In this document: positions 42,604 through 51,458 of the stretch, piece after piece
How the letters are laid out: each line of letters starts with the position of its first letter
Position numbering within the stretch: position 1 is the first letter of the stretch
Source of the DNA: an uncultured Corynebacterium sp.
Lineage (GTDB): Bacteria; Actinomycetota; Actinomycetes; Mycobacteriales; Mycobacteriaceae
Length of the DNA: 64,000 nucleotides
Assembly (NCBI RefSeq): GCF_946223165.1
Contig: NZ_CAMIBP010000002.1
Coordinates: 62,001-126,000 of the forward strand
Direction of reading: 5' to 3'
Made by a program: the position numbers and the translations under genes
The notes under the pieces: generated by a model
What the model was told of the DNA's origin: nothing
The model's database searches: none
Seen by the model: the letters and a program-made list of their open reading frames with translations, nothing else

Positions 42604-45345
42604 CTAGTCGCGCGGGACCTCGACCTCTTCGTAGGCCTGGATCTGATCGCCCACCTGGATGTCCGGGTAAGACAGGACCATACCGCACTCGTAGCCGGCG
42701 TTGATCTCGTTTGCGTCGTCCTTTTCGTGGCGCAGGGACTCGATCTTGGCGTCGGAAGTGATGACGTTGCCATCGCGAACGAGGCGGACCTTGCCGTTGC
42801 GCTTGACCTTGCCCTCGGTGACCATGCAGCCCGCGATGGTGCCGATGGCGGAGGACTTGAACAGCGCGCGGATCTCGGCGGCACCGGTGTCGCGCTCCTC
42901 GTAGATGGGCTTGAGCATGCCCTTGAGAGCGGACTCAACCTCTTCGATGGCGCGGTAGATGACCGTGTAGTAACGCACGTCCACGCCCTCGGCGTTGGCC
43001 AGCTCGGTGGCCTTGCCCTCGGCGCGCACGTTGAACGCGATAATGACGGCATCGGACGCGGCGGCCAGCGTGACGTTTGTTTCCGTCACTGCACCGACGC
43101 CGCGGTCGATGATGTTGAGTGCAACCTCGTCGTCGATCTCGATGTCCAACAGGGCATCCTCCAGGGCTTCCACCGAACCGGCGTTGTCGCCCTTGAGGAT
43201 GAGGTTGAGCGTCGAGGTCTCCTTGAGCACGGCATCCAGATCCTCCAGGGACACGCGCTTGCGGGCCTTGGCCTGGAGTGCGGAGCGCTTGCGGGCATCG
43301 CGCTGCGCCGCAATCTGGCGCGCCACGCGGTCGTCCTCGACCACGAGCAGGTTGTCGCCAGCGCCGGGGACGCCATTGAGGCCCTGCACCTGGACAGGAC
43401 GGGACGGCCCCGCCTCTTCCACGTCATTGCCGAACTCGTCGAGCATGCGGCGGACGCGGCCGTGGGCGCCGCCCACAACAATCGAGTCGCCGATGCGGAG
43501 AGTACCGCGCTGGACGATGACCGTCGCCACCGGGCCGCGGCCGCGGTCCAGGTGAGACTCGATGGCCACGCCCTGAGCGTCCATGTCCGGGTTGGCGGTG
43601 AGCTCCAGGGCCGCATCCGCGGTCAGGATGACGGCCTCGAGGAGGGCGTCGATGTTGATGTTCGCCTTCGCAGAGATGTCGACAAACATGGTGTCGCCGC
43701 CGTACTCCTCCGGCACGAGACCGTACTCGGTGAGCTGGCCACGAATCTTGTCTGGGGAGGCCTCCGGCTTATCGATCTTGTTGACCGCGACGACGACCGG
43801 GATATCCGCGGCCTTCGCGTGGTTGATGGCCTCAATGGTCTGCGGCATGACGCCGTCGTCCGCTGCCACGACGAGGATGGCAAGGTCGGTGGACTTCGCA
43901 CCACGGGCACGCATAGCGGTGAACGCCTCGTGACCCGGGGTATCCAGGAACGTGATGGTGCGCGGGCCGTCCTCGAGCTCCACCGTGGTCTGGTACGCAC
44001 CGATGCCCTGGGTGATGCCGCCGGCCTCGCCGGCGCCCTCGTTGGTCTTACGGATGGTATCCAGCAGGCGGGTCTTACCGTGGTCAACGTGACCCATGAC
44101 GGAGACGACCGGCGGGCGCTTCTGGAGCGCGTCCTCGTCACCCTCGTCCTCACCGAACTGCAGGTCGAAGGACTCGAGCAGCTCGCGGTCCTCGTCCTCC
44201 GGAGAGACGACCTGGACATCGTAGTTGATCTCGGAGCCCAGCAGCTGCAGGGTGTCCTCGGAGACGGACGCGGTGGCGGTCACCATCTCGCCTAGGTTGA
44301 ACAGGGCCTGGACCAGTGCTGCCGGTTCCGCGCCGATCTTCTCGGCGAAGTCAGACAGCGAGGCGCCACGGCGCAGGCGCACGACGGCACCGCCGCCGTC
44401 GGGCAGGCGAACGCCGCCCACCTCATGCTTCTGCTGCTCTTCGTACTCGTGGCGCTTCTGACGCTTCGACTTCTTACCACGACGCGGTGCACCACCCGGA
44501 CGACCGAATGCACCCGCGGTGCCGCCGCGACGACCGCCGCGGCCACCGCCGCCGCCCGGGCCACCGCGGAAACCGCCGCCCTGACCTGCGCCGCCCTGGC
44601 CAGCCTGGCCGGGACGTCGCCCGCCACGACCGCCGCCGGCAGCCGGTGCCTTCGACGGCATGGCCGCCGGGTTCGGGTGCGACGGCATCATGGCCGGGCT
44701 CGGACGACGACCGCCGCCCTGACCGCCCTGGGAACGCTCCCCCTGCGGCTTCGGACGACCCTGGCCGCCCTGGGCACCGCGGCCACCCTCGCCCGGCTTG
44801 CCGCCGGGACGCGGGCCCTTGGTGCCGCCCGGACGCGGAGCCGGGCGATCGGAACCGCCGGTCGAGAACGGGTTATTGGCCACGCGGCGGGTACCGCCCG
44901 GCTTCGGCATAGCGCGCGGCGACGGGGCCGGCTTGGCACCATCATTCGACGCGGGCTGCTGCGCAGGCTGAGCCGGGGCAGCCGGCTTCGGGGCACCCGG
45001 CTTGGGTGCGGCAGACTGCGCGGGCTTCGGGGCCGCGGGCTTCTCCGCGGCCGGGGCGGCCGGCTTCGGCGCACCCGGCTTCGGGGCGCCCGGCTTGGCG
45101 GCGTTCGAGGCAGCGGGCTTGGCCGCCGGCTTCCCAGCAGGCTTGTCCGCTGGCTTCTCCGCCTTCTCAGCGGAACCACCGCCCTGCGCCTCGTAGAACG
45201 CGCGCATCTTCTTGACCACCGGCGGTTCGATGGTCGACGACGCAGTCTTCACAAACTCGCCCTGATCCTTCAGGGTCGCGAGCAGTTCTTTACTGGTTAC
45301 TCCGAGCTGCTTTGCCAGCTCGTGAACTCGTAGCTTTCCGGCCAC
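42604..45345 (-). CDS. infB: Translation initiation factor IF-2
   Basis: A 913-residue GTPase that places initiator tRNA on the ribosome. The N-terminus 'VAGKLRVHELAKQLGVTSKELL' region is the IF2-N fold. A long low-complexity linker of Ala/Pro/Lys and then Gly/Arg repeats (about residues 70-300) precedes the G domain, with G1 'GHVDHGKT' near 415, 'DTPGHEAF', and 'NKID'. Domains II-IV follow. The GTG at 45345 has a GAGGAG site at proper distance and starts the conserved motif; the frame extends upstream without homology. It is downstream of ylxR in the rimP-nusA-ylxR-infB order. Confidence 0.97.
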   Translation of the reverse strand: MAGKLRVHELAKQLGVTSKELLATLKDQGEFVKTASSTIEPPVVKKMRAFYEAQGGGSAEKAEKPADKPAGKPAAKPAASNAAKPGAPKPGAPKPAAPAAEKPAAPKPAQSAAPKPGAPKPAAPAQPAQQPASNDGAKPAPSPRAMPKPGGTRRVANNPFSTGGSDRPAPRPGGTKGPRPGGKPGEGGRGAQGGQGRPKPQGERSQGGQGGGRRPSPAMMPSHPNPAAMPSKAPAAGGGRGGRRPGQAGQGGAGQGGGFRGGPGGGGGRGGRRGGTAGAFGRPGGAPRRGKKSKRQKRHEYEEQQKHEVGGVRLPDGGGAVVRLRRGASLSDFAEKIGAEPAALVQALFNLGEMVTATASVSEDTLQLLGSEINYDVQVVSPEDEDRELLESFDLQFGEDEGDEDALQKRPPVVSVMGHVDHGKTRLLDTIRKTNEGAGEAGGITQGIGAYQTTVELEDGPRTITFLDTPGHEAFTAMRARGAKSTDLAILVVAADDGVMPQTIEAINHAKAADIPVVVAVNKIDKPEASPDKIRGQLTEYGLVPEEYGGDTMFVDISAKANINIDALLEAVILTADAALELTANPDMDAQGVAIESHLDRGRGPVATVIVQRGTLRIGDSIVVGGAHGRVRRMLDEFGNDVEEAGPSRPVQVQGLNGVPGAGDNLLVVEDDRVARQIAAQRDARKRSALQAKARKRVSLEDLDAVLKETSTLNLILKGDNAGSVEALEDALLDIEIDDEVALNIIDRGVGAVTETNVTLAAASDAVIIAFNVRAEGKATELANAEGVDVRYYTVIYRAIEEVESALKGMLKPIYEERDTGAAEIRALFKSSAIGTIAGCMVTEGKVKRNGKVRLVRDGNVITSDAKIESLRHEKDDANEINAGYECGMVLSYPDIQVGDQIQAYEEVEVPRD

Positions 45346-45501
45346 TTGTCTCCTCTTGGTTGTTACCTCAGGGCGTGGCCGCAAGTGCTACTTGCAGGCA
45401 GCCTCTGAGGATGTCTTTTGGACTTTCATCGCTGATGCTTCATCGTTGTGTGCTCATCAGTGTTCGGGTCTTCCTCTTATAAACTTCTCGGGGCACGCAA
45501 G

Positions 45502-45801
45502 TCATTCACGCGCCCGCAGGTCCGACAGGTACTGACGTACCTGGCCTGTGTCCACGGGGGCAGACGTCCGGAGCGCCCTGCCAAAGGCCTTGCGACGCTC
45601 CGCCAGCTCGAGTGCATCCAGACTCGGCGTCAACCACGCTCCCCGACCGGGAAGGCGCCGACGCGGGTCTGCCACGACGCGGGCGCGCTGCGGATCCTCG
45701 GGGTCGAGGACCACGCGGAGCAACTCCGTGTCTGGCCGGCGGTCACGCGTGGCGATGCACGTGCGCAGAGGCCGCGCGGCAGACGAGGAGATAAAGGTCA
45801 T
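45502..45801 (-). CDS. ylxR: YlxR family RNA-binding protein (DUF448)
   Basis: A 99-residue protein. 'RTCIATRDRRPDTELLRVV' and 'RRRLPGRGAWLTPSLDALELAERRKAFGRAL' region are the conserved YlxR core, in which 'GRGA(Y/W)' is diagnostic. YlxR is a nucleoid- and RNA-associated protein; RnpM is the name used for the B. subtilis homologue. The ATG at 45801 has a GAGGAG site; an upstream in-frame start is less likely. It sits between nusA and infB as in most Gram-positives. Confidence 0.9.
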   Translation of the reverse strand: MTFISSSAARPLRTCIATRDRRPDTELLRVVLDPEDPQRARVVADPRRRLPGRGAWLTPSLDALELAERRKAFGRALRTSAPVDTGQVRQYLSDLRARE

Positions 45802-46018
45802 AGTTTTCACTCTCCTCACATGTCGCACTGCCCACGCGCGCACGAATGCGCTGCGTGTGACCCGCCGAATGCATGTGGGCCGTTGTCTATCCTACGTCAC
45901 GCGCGGTGAGAAATACATTTCCCGCGCCCACGCGAACGTCGCACGACCGCCGCGGAAGGTCTCTCCGTCGTGAACAGTCTCACCGTCGTGGAACCTGCCG
46001 CGACGCGACGACAGCGGC

Positions 46019-47050
46019 CTAGGCTTCCTCGGTGTCCGAGTGGATGTCAATCTTCCATCCGGTCAGGCGGGCGGCCAGGCGGGCGTTCTGCCCTTCCTTG
46101 CCAATAGCCAGGGACAGCTGGTAATCCGGCACGGTCACACGGGCCACCTGCAGCTCGGCGTCTTGGACCTCCACCTTGACCACCTTGGACGGTGCTAGGG
46201 CGTTACCCACGTACACGGCCGGGTCCTCGTTGTAGTCGATGATGTCGATCTTCTCGCCCGCCAGCTCGCGCATGATGGTGTTGACGCGCGCACCCTTGGG
46301 ACCGATGCAGGCGCCCTTGGCGTTGAGGCCCTTGGCCTTGCCCTGGACGGACACCTTGGAACGGTGGCCGGCCTCGCGGGCGATGGAGACGATCTCCACC
46401 GTGCCGTCGCCCACCTCGGGAATCTCCAGTTCGAAGAGGCCGCGGACGAGTTCGGGATGGGTGCGGGACAGGTTGACCTGCACGGCCGGTCCGTTCTTGG
46501 TCACGCCCACGACGTACGCCTTTATGCGGTCGCCGTGCTTGAGCACCTCGCCCGGGATCTGCTCGGCCGGCAGGAGGATGCCGTCCTGGGAGTCGAGCTC
46601 GGTGCCCAGCTGCACCACGACGATGCCGCGCTCGTTGGCGCGGACATCGCGCTGCACAATGCCAGAGACGATGCGGCCGGTGTATTCGCTGTAGGAGTCA
46701 TAGGTGCGGTCAGCCTCGGCCTCGCGCAGCTTACGAATGATCGCGTCGCGGACGGCGTGGGCGCCGATGCGGCTGAAGTTGGACGGGGTGTCGTCATACT
46801 CGGAGACGACCTCGCCGGTCTCCGGATCGGTCTCGGTGACGATGACCGCGACGGCACCGGTGTCGCCGTCGATATCCACTCGGGCCTTGCTCACGGGCGC
46901 GGACGGATCCGTCTCCGTCTTTACATCGCTGAGCTGCTGGTGTTCGCGGTAGGAAAACAACAAGGCACCGGCAATAGTGGACAACATGTCCCCGACGGGG
47001 ATTCCGTGTTGAGCCTGGATATTGCGCAGTGCCGCGATGTCAATATTCAC
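46019..47050 (-). CDS. nusA: Transcription termination/antitermination factor NusA
   Basis: A 343-residue NusA of the short actinobacterial type: an N-terminal RNA-polymerase-binding domain (about 1-115), an S1 domain (about 120-190), and two KH domains ('GPKGARVNTIMREL' near 250 and 'LAIGKEGQNARLAARLTGWKIDI' near 315). The C-terminal acidic repeats of E. coli NusA are absent, as expected. Five bases separate its ATG from the rimP stop, so rimP-nusA are one transcript. Confidence 0.96.
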   Translation of the reverse strand: MNIDIAALRNIQAQHGIPVGDMLSTIAGALLFSYREHQQLSDVKTETDPSAPVSKARVDIDGDTGAVAVIVTETDPETGEVVSEYDDTPSNFSRIGAHAVRDAIIRKLREAEADRTYDSYSEYTGRIVSGIVQRDVRANERGIVVVQLGTELDSQDGILLPAEQIPGEVLKHGDRIKAYVVGVTKNGPAVQVNLSRTHPELVRGLFELEIPEVGDGTVEIVSIAREAGHRSKVSVQGKAKGLNAKGACIGPKGARVNTIMRELAGEKIDIIDYNEDPAVYVGNALAPSKVVKVEVQDAELQVARVTVPDYQLSLAIGKEGQNARLAARLTGWKIDIHSDTEEA

Positions 47051-47055
47051 TTATT

Positions 47056-47586
47056 TTAGTCCTCTCGGATGGCCTTCTCGGCCGCGTCTAGATACTCAAG
47101 CTCCGTCGCCGCAAGCTCTGCCTCCGGCGCCTTCGCGAATTCAATTTCTACCACCTGTCCCGCCAGATCTTCAATTCGCCGCTCGGAAATGACCACGTCT
47201 TTCTTCACCGTGTTGACGAGGATCACGGACGTCTCGTCCGGGGAGAGGGCGCCGAGGCGGCCGGCCTCGATGCGGCGGCCGCGGTTGCGGCGGAAGTGGC
47301 GCGGCAGGGTCAGCGGCAGATCTACACCCGGGGTGGAGACCTCGAGGGTGTAGCCCGCGCCAAAGTTGAGCTCGCCGGCGGCCTCGAGCCCGTCAAAGAA
47401 GGTGGAGATCTCATCGGAGACAACCTCGAGGAGATCCGAGCTGGGGCGAGTATCGCCATCGACCCTGACGACAACCTGGGACTTCTTCCCCGCCGGTGTG
47501 GCCTTGACGTGCTCCACGTCCAGGCCGTGGGTGGCGAGCAAGGGCGTCAAGCGCTGGGTCAAAACTTCTGCAGTTGGGAAAGCCAT
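47056..47586 (-). CDS. rimP: Ribosome maturation factor RimP
   Basis: A 176-residue protein with an N-terminal alpha/beta domain ('LTPLLATHGLDVEHVKATPAGKKSQVVVRVDGD' region) and a C-terminal Sm-like barrel starting near residue 85 ('LEVSTPGVDLPLT'). It assists 30S assembly. It heads the nusA-ylxR-infB block. The ATG at 47586 follows a TAGTGT hexamer (47594-47599) by 7 bases and lacks a ribosome binding site, so a leaderless message is likely. The same hexamer region serves the divergent lipoprotein gene. Confidence 0.92.
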   Translation of the reverse strand: MAFPTAEVLTQRLTPLLATHGLDVEHVKATPAGKKSQVVVRVDGDTRPSSDLLEVVSDEISTFFDGLEAAGELNFGAGYTLEVSTPGVDLPLTLPRHFRRNRGRRIEAGRLGALSPDETSVILVNTVKKDVVISERRIEDLAGQVVEIEFAKAPEAELAATELEYLDAAEKAIRED

Positions 47587-47592
47587 GCGGTC

Positions 47593-47599
47593 TACACTA
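47593..47599. promoter_or_regulatory. Overlapping divergent -10 elements (rimP / lipoprotein)
   Basis: The 7 bases TACACTA read as TACACT on the plus strand (47593-47598) and TAGTGT on the minus strand (47599-47594). Each fits the corynebacterial TANNNT -10. The plus promoter gives a leader of about 20 bases with an AAGG site before the GTG at 47625; the minus promoter gives a leaderless rimP. The entire gap between the two starts is 38 bases. Confidence 0.55.
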
Positions 47600-47624
47600 C
47601 TTCCCCAACGGTAAGGTGTCATGC

Positions 47625-48500
47625 GTGAACCGCCCCATTCGTGCAACCGCTTGTCTCCTCCTGGCCGGCTTGGCCCTGCCCTGTTTAAGCGCCTGTTCCA
47701 CGGTGGTGGACTTCTTCGGCCCGCGCCCGGACCCGGTGCTCGTGCAGCTGGCCGCGCAGGCCGAGGCGTCCGGTAGCACCGCGCATGCCGATGCCCTGTG
47801 GGCGGAGGTCGCGCGCCTGTGCGGCACGAAGGCGGACGGGCAGGTCCCGCACTCCTGCGAGGTCGACCACACCGCAGCGGTAGCCGCCCTGGATGCCACC
47901 CCGGCCCCGGAGCCACTCACCGCCGCGGTCCCGGCCGAGTCCCGTGCCCTCATCATCTCCCAGGCCATCGACGACGCCGTCGCTGCGTCGACCGATGCAG
48001 CCGATCCTGCCGCGGATCCGGTCACGGATCCGGCAGCAGAACACGCCGCCGAAGCGCGCCTTCCCGTCGCACAGAAGGGCGACACGCTCGCCGGCACCGA
48101 CGCCGAGCAGGCGACCGAGCTGTTGTCCTGGGAGCACGGCGTCCTCTGGGCGCTCAACTTCGCTCACGCCTACGCCGATAGCGACACCGCCGCGCGCATT
48201 GATGCAGCGATCGATGAACACGAGAACATCGCCCGACAGCTCACCGCAGTCCTCACCGACCCGCCGGTCGAGGCCGCCGGATACACCGCCATCGCGGACT
48301 CCCCCGACGCCCCCGCGCTGCCCACCGATACTGCTAGCGCGGCGGCCTTTGCCAATGCCCTACTCGACCGCACCGGGGAGTATTGGGCCGCGGTGACCAT
48401 GGGGACGCCGCTACCCGCCGGGGCATCGGAAAGCGGCACGCCCGTCACCCCCTGGCTGTCCTACCTCATCGCGACCTCGGCGCAGCTGCGCGCCGCCTAG
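47625..48500 (+). CDS. Predicted lipoprotein with ferritin-like DUF4439-type domain
   Basis: A 291-residue protein starting at GTG 47625. The N-terminus has Arg residues, a hydrophobic run, and the lipobox LSAC with the lipidated Cys at about residue 24. The middle is low-complexity Ala/Asp/Pro. The C-terminal 130 residues are helical, 'EQATELLSWEHGVLWALNFAHAYAD' and 'LDRTGEYWAAVTMG', resembling DUF4439 ferritin-like domains that occur divergent to rimP-nusA in mycobacteria. Metal ligands are not fully clear and the function is unknown. Confidence 0.75.
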   Translation: MNRPIRATACLLLAGLALPCLSACSTVVDFFGPRPDPVLVQLAAQAEASGSTAHADALWAEVARLCGTKADGQVPHSCEVDHTAAVAALDATPAPEPLTAAVPAESRALIISQAIDDAVAASTDAADPAADPVTDPAAEHAAEARLPVAQKGDTLAGTDAEQATELLSWEHGVLWALNFAHAYADSDTAARIDAAIDEHENIARQLTAVLTDPPVEAAGYTAIADSPDAPALPTDTASAAAFANALLDRTGEYWAAVTMGTPLPAGASESGTPVTPWLSYLIATSAQLRAA

Positions 48501-48510
48501 CGCGGTTCAC

Positions 48511-48773
48511 CCGGGCAGGCCACTCGTCCCCAACCCCGATGGCGCGGCGGCACTGACGCCGACGATCATCACCTCCACCTCGTCTACCGAAAACGCCGCC
48601 ACGGTGAAGGAGCTGCGCGCACAGCTTGCCGATGCCGTCTCCGGCGGCATCACCGTGTTCATCGGCGTGCTCCTCGACATACTCATCGTGCGCACCATGC
48701 TCGCCCCGCGATGGTGCAGCTGTTGGGCGAGCGCTTCTGGTGGCCCGTCCACACAGCTGAGGTTAAGGCCTAG
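48511..48773 (+). pseudogene. Remnant of an MMPL-family transporter gene
   Basis: One frame reads 'PLVPNPDGAAALTPTIITST' and 'ATVKELRAQLADAVSGG', which resemble an extracellular loop of MMPL proteins. It is fused directly to 'FIGVLLDILIVRTMLAP', the last transmembrane segment of the family. The frame then shifts, and the final residues 'MVQLLGERFWWPV', the classic MMPL C-terminus, appear in another frame up to a TAG at 48771. An internal deletion removed several helices. The remnant ends next to the convergent proS stop. Confidence 0.75.
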
Positions 48774-50539
48774 CCGCGGACGAGCTCTAGGAGCTTGTCC
48801 ACGATCTGGTCGGCCGGCACCTCCAGAGTCTCGCCACCGCGGATGCGCAGCTCAATGACACCGTCGGCGAAGGAACGGCCCAGGATGGCGATGAACGGCA
48901 TGCCCAGCAGCTCGGCGTCCTTGAACTTCACGCCCGGGGAGACCTTCGGGCGATCGTCGAAGAGAACCTCGACACCCGCGGCATCGAGATCCGCGACGAG
49001 CTTGTCGCCGGCCTCCAGCGCGGCCGCGTCCTTGTTGGCCACGACGACGTGGACCTGGTACGGGGCAACGTCGACGGGCCAGCGCAGGCCCTTCTCGTCC
49101 GCCTGCTGCTCGGCCAGGACGGCCATCATGCGGGACACGCCGATGCCGTAAGAGCCCATGGTCGGGATGGAACGCTTGCCGGACTCGTCCAAGATCTGGA
49201 CGTCGAAGGCGGTGGTGTACTTGCGGCCCAGCTGGAAGATGTGGCCCAGCTCGATGCCACGCTCCAGGGTCAGCGTGCCCATGCCGTTCGGGGCCGGGTC
49301 GCCTTCCTTGATCTCGGCGGCCTCGATGAACTGATCCACCTGGAAGTCGCGGCCAGCCACGCAGTTGACGACGTGGCGGTTCTTCTCGTCCGCGCCGGTG
49401 ATCCAGGAGGAGCCGGAGACCACGCGCGGATCGGCGTAGACCTTGACGCCGTTGGCGTTGAGGCCGCGCGGACCGACGTAGCCCTTGACCAGGAACGGGT
49501 GAGCCGTGAAGTCCTTCTCCTCGGCCAGCTCGAACTCGACGGGTTCAAGGGAGGCCTCGAGGCGCTTTTCGTCCAGCGCGCGGTCGCCCGGGATAAGCAC
49601 AGCGGCCAGCTCCCACACCTTCTCCTCGCCCTCGGCCACCGGGGCGGCGGTCTTGATGACCATGCACTTCAAGGTGTCGGAGCCCTCTACGGCGCGGCCG
49701 TCGACGGTGATGCCTTCGGAGTTGGCCCACTCGACCAAGGTGTCGATAGTCTCAGAGTCCGGAGTCTCGTAGACCTTGGCCTCCGGCAGGCCCTCGAGCG
49801 GGATCTCGGCCGGGGCCGGGGTCACGACGGCCTCGACATTGGCCGCGTAGTCGCCCTCGGTGGCGCGGACGAAGGTGTCCTCACCGGCCGGGGAGACCGC
49901 CAGGAACTCCTCGGAAGCGGAGCCGCCCATGGCGCCCGAGGTGGCCTTGCAGATGGCGTAGTCGATGCTCAGGCGGTTGAAGATGTTCTGGTAGGCCCTA
50001 CGGTGACGCTGGTAGGACTCCTCGAGGCCCTCGTCCGTCATGTCAAAGGAGTAGGAGTCCTTCATAACGAACTCGCGGCCGCGCAGGATGCCCGCGCGCG
50101 GGCGCTCCTCATCGCGATACTTGGTCTGGATCTGGTACAGGGTGACCGGGAAGTCCTTGTAGGAGGAGTACATGTCCTTCACGGCATTCGCGAACATCTC
50201 CTCGTGCGTCGGGCCGAGCAGCATGTCCGTGCCCTTGCGATCCTGGAGGCGGAAGAGGTTATCGCCGTACTCGGTCCAGCGGTCCGTGAGCTCGTAAGGC
50301 TCGCGCGGCAGCAGCGCCGGGAAGAGCATCTCCTGGGCACCGATGGCGTTCATTTCCTCACGCACGATGTTTTCAATCTTGGTCAGCGTGCGCAGGCCCA
50401 GCGGCAGCCAGGTGTACACGCCCGGCGCGGCGCGGCGGACGTAGCCGGCACGAACGAGGAGCTTATGGCTGAGGACTTCGGCGTCGGCCGGGTCCTCGCG
50501 CAGGGTGCGCAGGAAGAGCTGAGAAAGGCGTGTAATCAT
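48770..50539 (-). CDS. proS: Prolyl-tRNA synthetase
   Basis: A 589-residue bacterial-type class II synthetase with an inserted editing domain. Motif 1 lies near 'MNAIGAQEMLFPAL', motif 2 is 'KYRDEERPRAGILRGREFVMKDSYSF' region near residue 135-160, and motif 3 is 'GSYGIGVSRMMAVLAEQ' near 440. The insertion between motifs 2 and 3 (about 220-390) hydrolyses mischarged Ala-tRNAPro. The ATG at 50539 begins the conserved 'MITRLSQLFLRTLREDP'. It stands divergent from yaaA, 56 bases away. Confidence 0.97.
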   Translation of the reverse strand: MITRLSQLFLRTLREDPADAEVLSHKLLVRAGYVRRAAPGVYTWLPLGLRTLTKIENIVREEMNAIGAQEMLFPALLPREPYELTDRWTEYGDNLFRLQDRKGTDMLLGPTHEEMFANAVKDMYSSYKDFPVTLYQIQTKYRDEERPRAGILRGREFVMKDSYSFDMTDEGLEESYQRHRRAYQNIFNRLSIDYAICKATSGAMGGSASEEFLAVSPAGEDTFVRATEGDYAANVEAVVTPAPAEIPLEGLPEAKVYETPDSETIDTLVEWANSEGITVDGRAVEGSDTLKCMVIKTAAPVAEGEEKVWELAAVLIPGDRALDEKRLEASLEPVEFELAEEKDFTAHPFLVKGYVGPRGLNANGVKVYADPRVVSGSSWITGADEKNRHVVNCVAGRDFQVDQFIEAAEIKEGDPAPNGMGTLTLERGIELGHIFQLGRKYTTAFDVQILDESGKRSIPTMGSYGIGVSRMMAVLAEQQADEKGLRWPVDVAPYQVHVVVANKDAAALEAGDKLVADLDAAGVEVLFDDRPKVSPGVKFKDAELLGMPFIAILGRSFADGVIELRIRGGETLEVPADQIVDKLLELVRG

Positions 50540-50595
50540 GGTTGGAAAGTCTACCCTGCTGCCTTGGCCTGCGAGCATCTAGCTACCATGTCAGC

Positions 50596-51345
50596 ATGCT
50601 CATTATCCTCCCGCCTTCTGAGACCAAGGCCCATGGCGGCACGGGTGCCCCTCTTGCGTGGGAGTCCCTGTCCTTCCCGGAGCTCAACCCCATCCGTTCG
50701 TCGATTGCCACGGAACTCGCCGCCCTCGACGTCGACGAGGCCCTGCAGGTCTTAGGTATCTCGGAGGCCCTGCGCCCGGAGGCCGAGTCCAACACACAGT
50801 TCTTTACCTCGCCTACCATGCCGGCGCTAGACCGCTTCACTGGCGTGCTCTATGACGCCTTGGACGCCGCCTCGCTGGACACTGCCGCCCGCTCCCGCCT
50901 GGCCGTCGGCGACGCCCTCTTCGGGCTCGCGAGTGCCGATGACATGATCCCCCACTACCGGTTGTCCGGCGGCACGAAGCTGGGCGGGCGCACACTCAAG
51001 TCCCGCTGGGGCAAGGCCATCACGGAGTCCCTGGCCGCGCTTGCCAATGCCGGCCAGCTCATCGTCGATCTGCGCTCCGGCACCTACCAGCAGTTGGGCC
51101 GCTTCAAGCCCGCGGTCACCGTCCGCGTTGAGTCCGTGCGCCCCGATGGCACGCGCACGGTGGTCTCCCACTTCAACAAGCACTACAAGGGCGAGCTCGC
51201 CCGAGCCTTGGCCCAGGCGCCTGCCGATGCCGCCTCCCTCAACGAGGTCCTCGACCTCACCCGCGCTGCCGGGTTCACCGTCGAGCCGCCCGCGCCGGGA
51301 ATAAACCAGATCACCATGGTGGTCGACCCGGGCGCGACAGCCTAA
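50596..51345 (+). CDS. yaaA: Peroxide-stress protein YaaA (DUF328/UPF0246)
   Basis: A 249-residue DUF328 protein. 'MLIILPPSETKA' at the start, 'RLSGGTKLGGRTLKSRWGKAI' region near 125, and 'VVSHFNKHYKGELARAL' near 190 are conserved. E. coli YaaA limits intracellular free iron during peroxide stress and binds DNA. TACCAT at 50584-50589 is 6 bases before the ATG at 50596 with no ribosome binding site, so a leaderless message is likely. Confidence 0.88.
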   Translation: MLIILPPSETKAHGGTGAPLAWESLSFPELNPIRSSIATELAALDVDEALQVLGISEALRPEAESNTQFFTSPTMPALDRFTGVLYDALDAASLDTAARSRLAVGDALFGLASADDMIPHYRLSGGTKLGGRTLKSRWGKAITESLAALANAGQLIVDLRSGTYQQLGRFKPAVTVRVESVRPDGTRTVVSHFNKHYKGELARALAQAPADAASLNEVLDLTRAAGFTVEPPAPGINQITMVVDPGATA

Positions 51346-51364
51346 AACACAAGTTTGTTGCTTT

Positions 51365-51432
51365 ATTATCAAATTGTCAAGGGACCACAATTTATCAAAT
51401 TATCAATCCGCAACATATTATCAAATTATCAA
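51365..51432. promoter_or_regulatory. Three 16-bp operator-like repeats spaced 26 bp apart
   Basis: Three AT-rich sites start at 51365, 51391 and 51417: ATTATCAAATTGTCAA, TTTATCAAATTATCAA and ATTATCAAATTATCAA. Each is a tandem pair of the 8-mer ATTATCAA, so six half-sites occur with an exact 26-base period, on the same strand. The last ends 14 bases before an extended -10 TGCTAACCT (51444-51452) of the AAA ATPase gene, which starts 7 bases later. The array almost certainly binds a regulator cooperatively. Confidence 0.7.
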
Positions 51433-51458
51433 CAAATCAGCTCTGCTAACCTGTACGC

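Noticed and set aside
42727..44295. Open frame of about 522 codons opposite infB
   Set aside because: Antisense shadow of the IF-2 G domain region.
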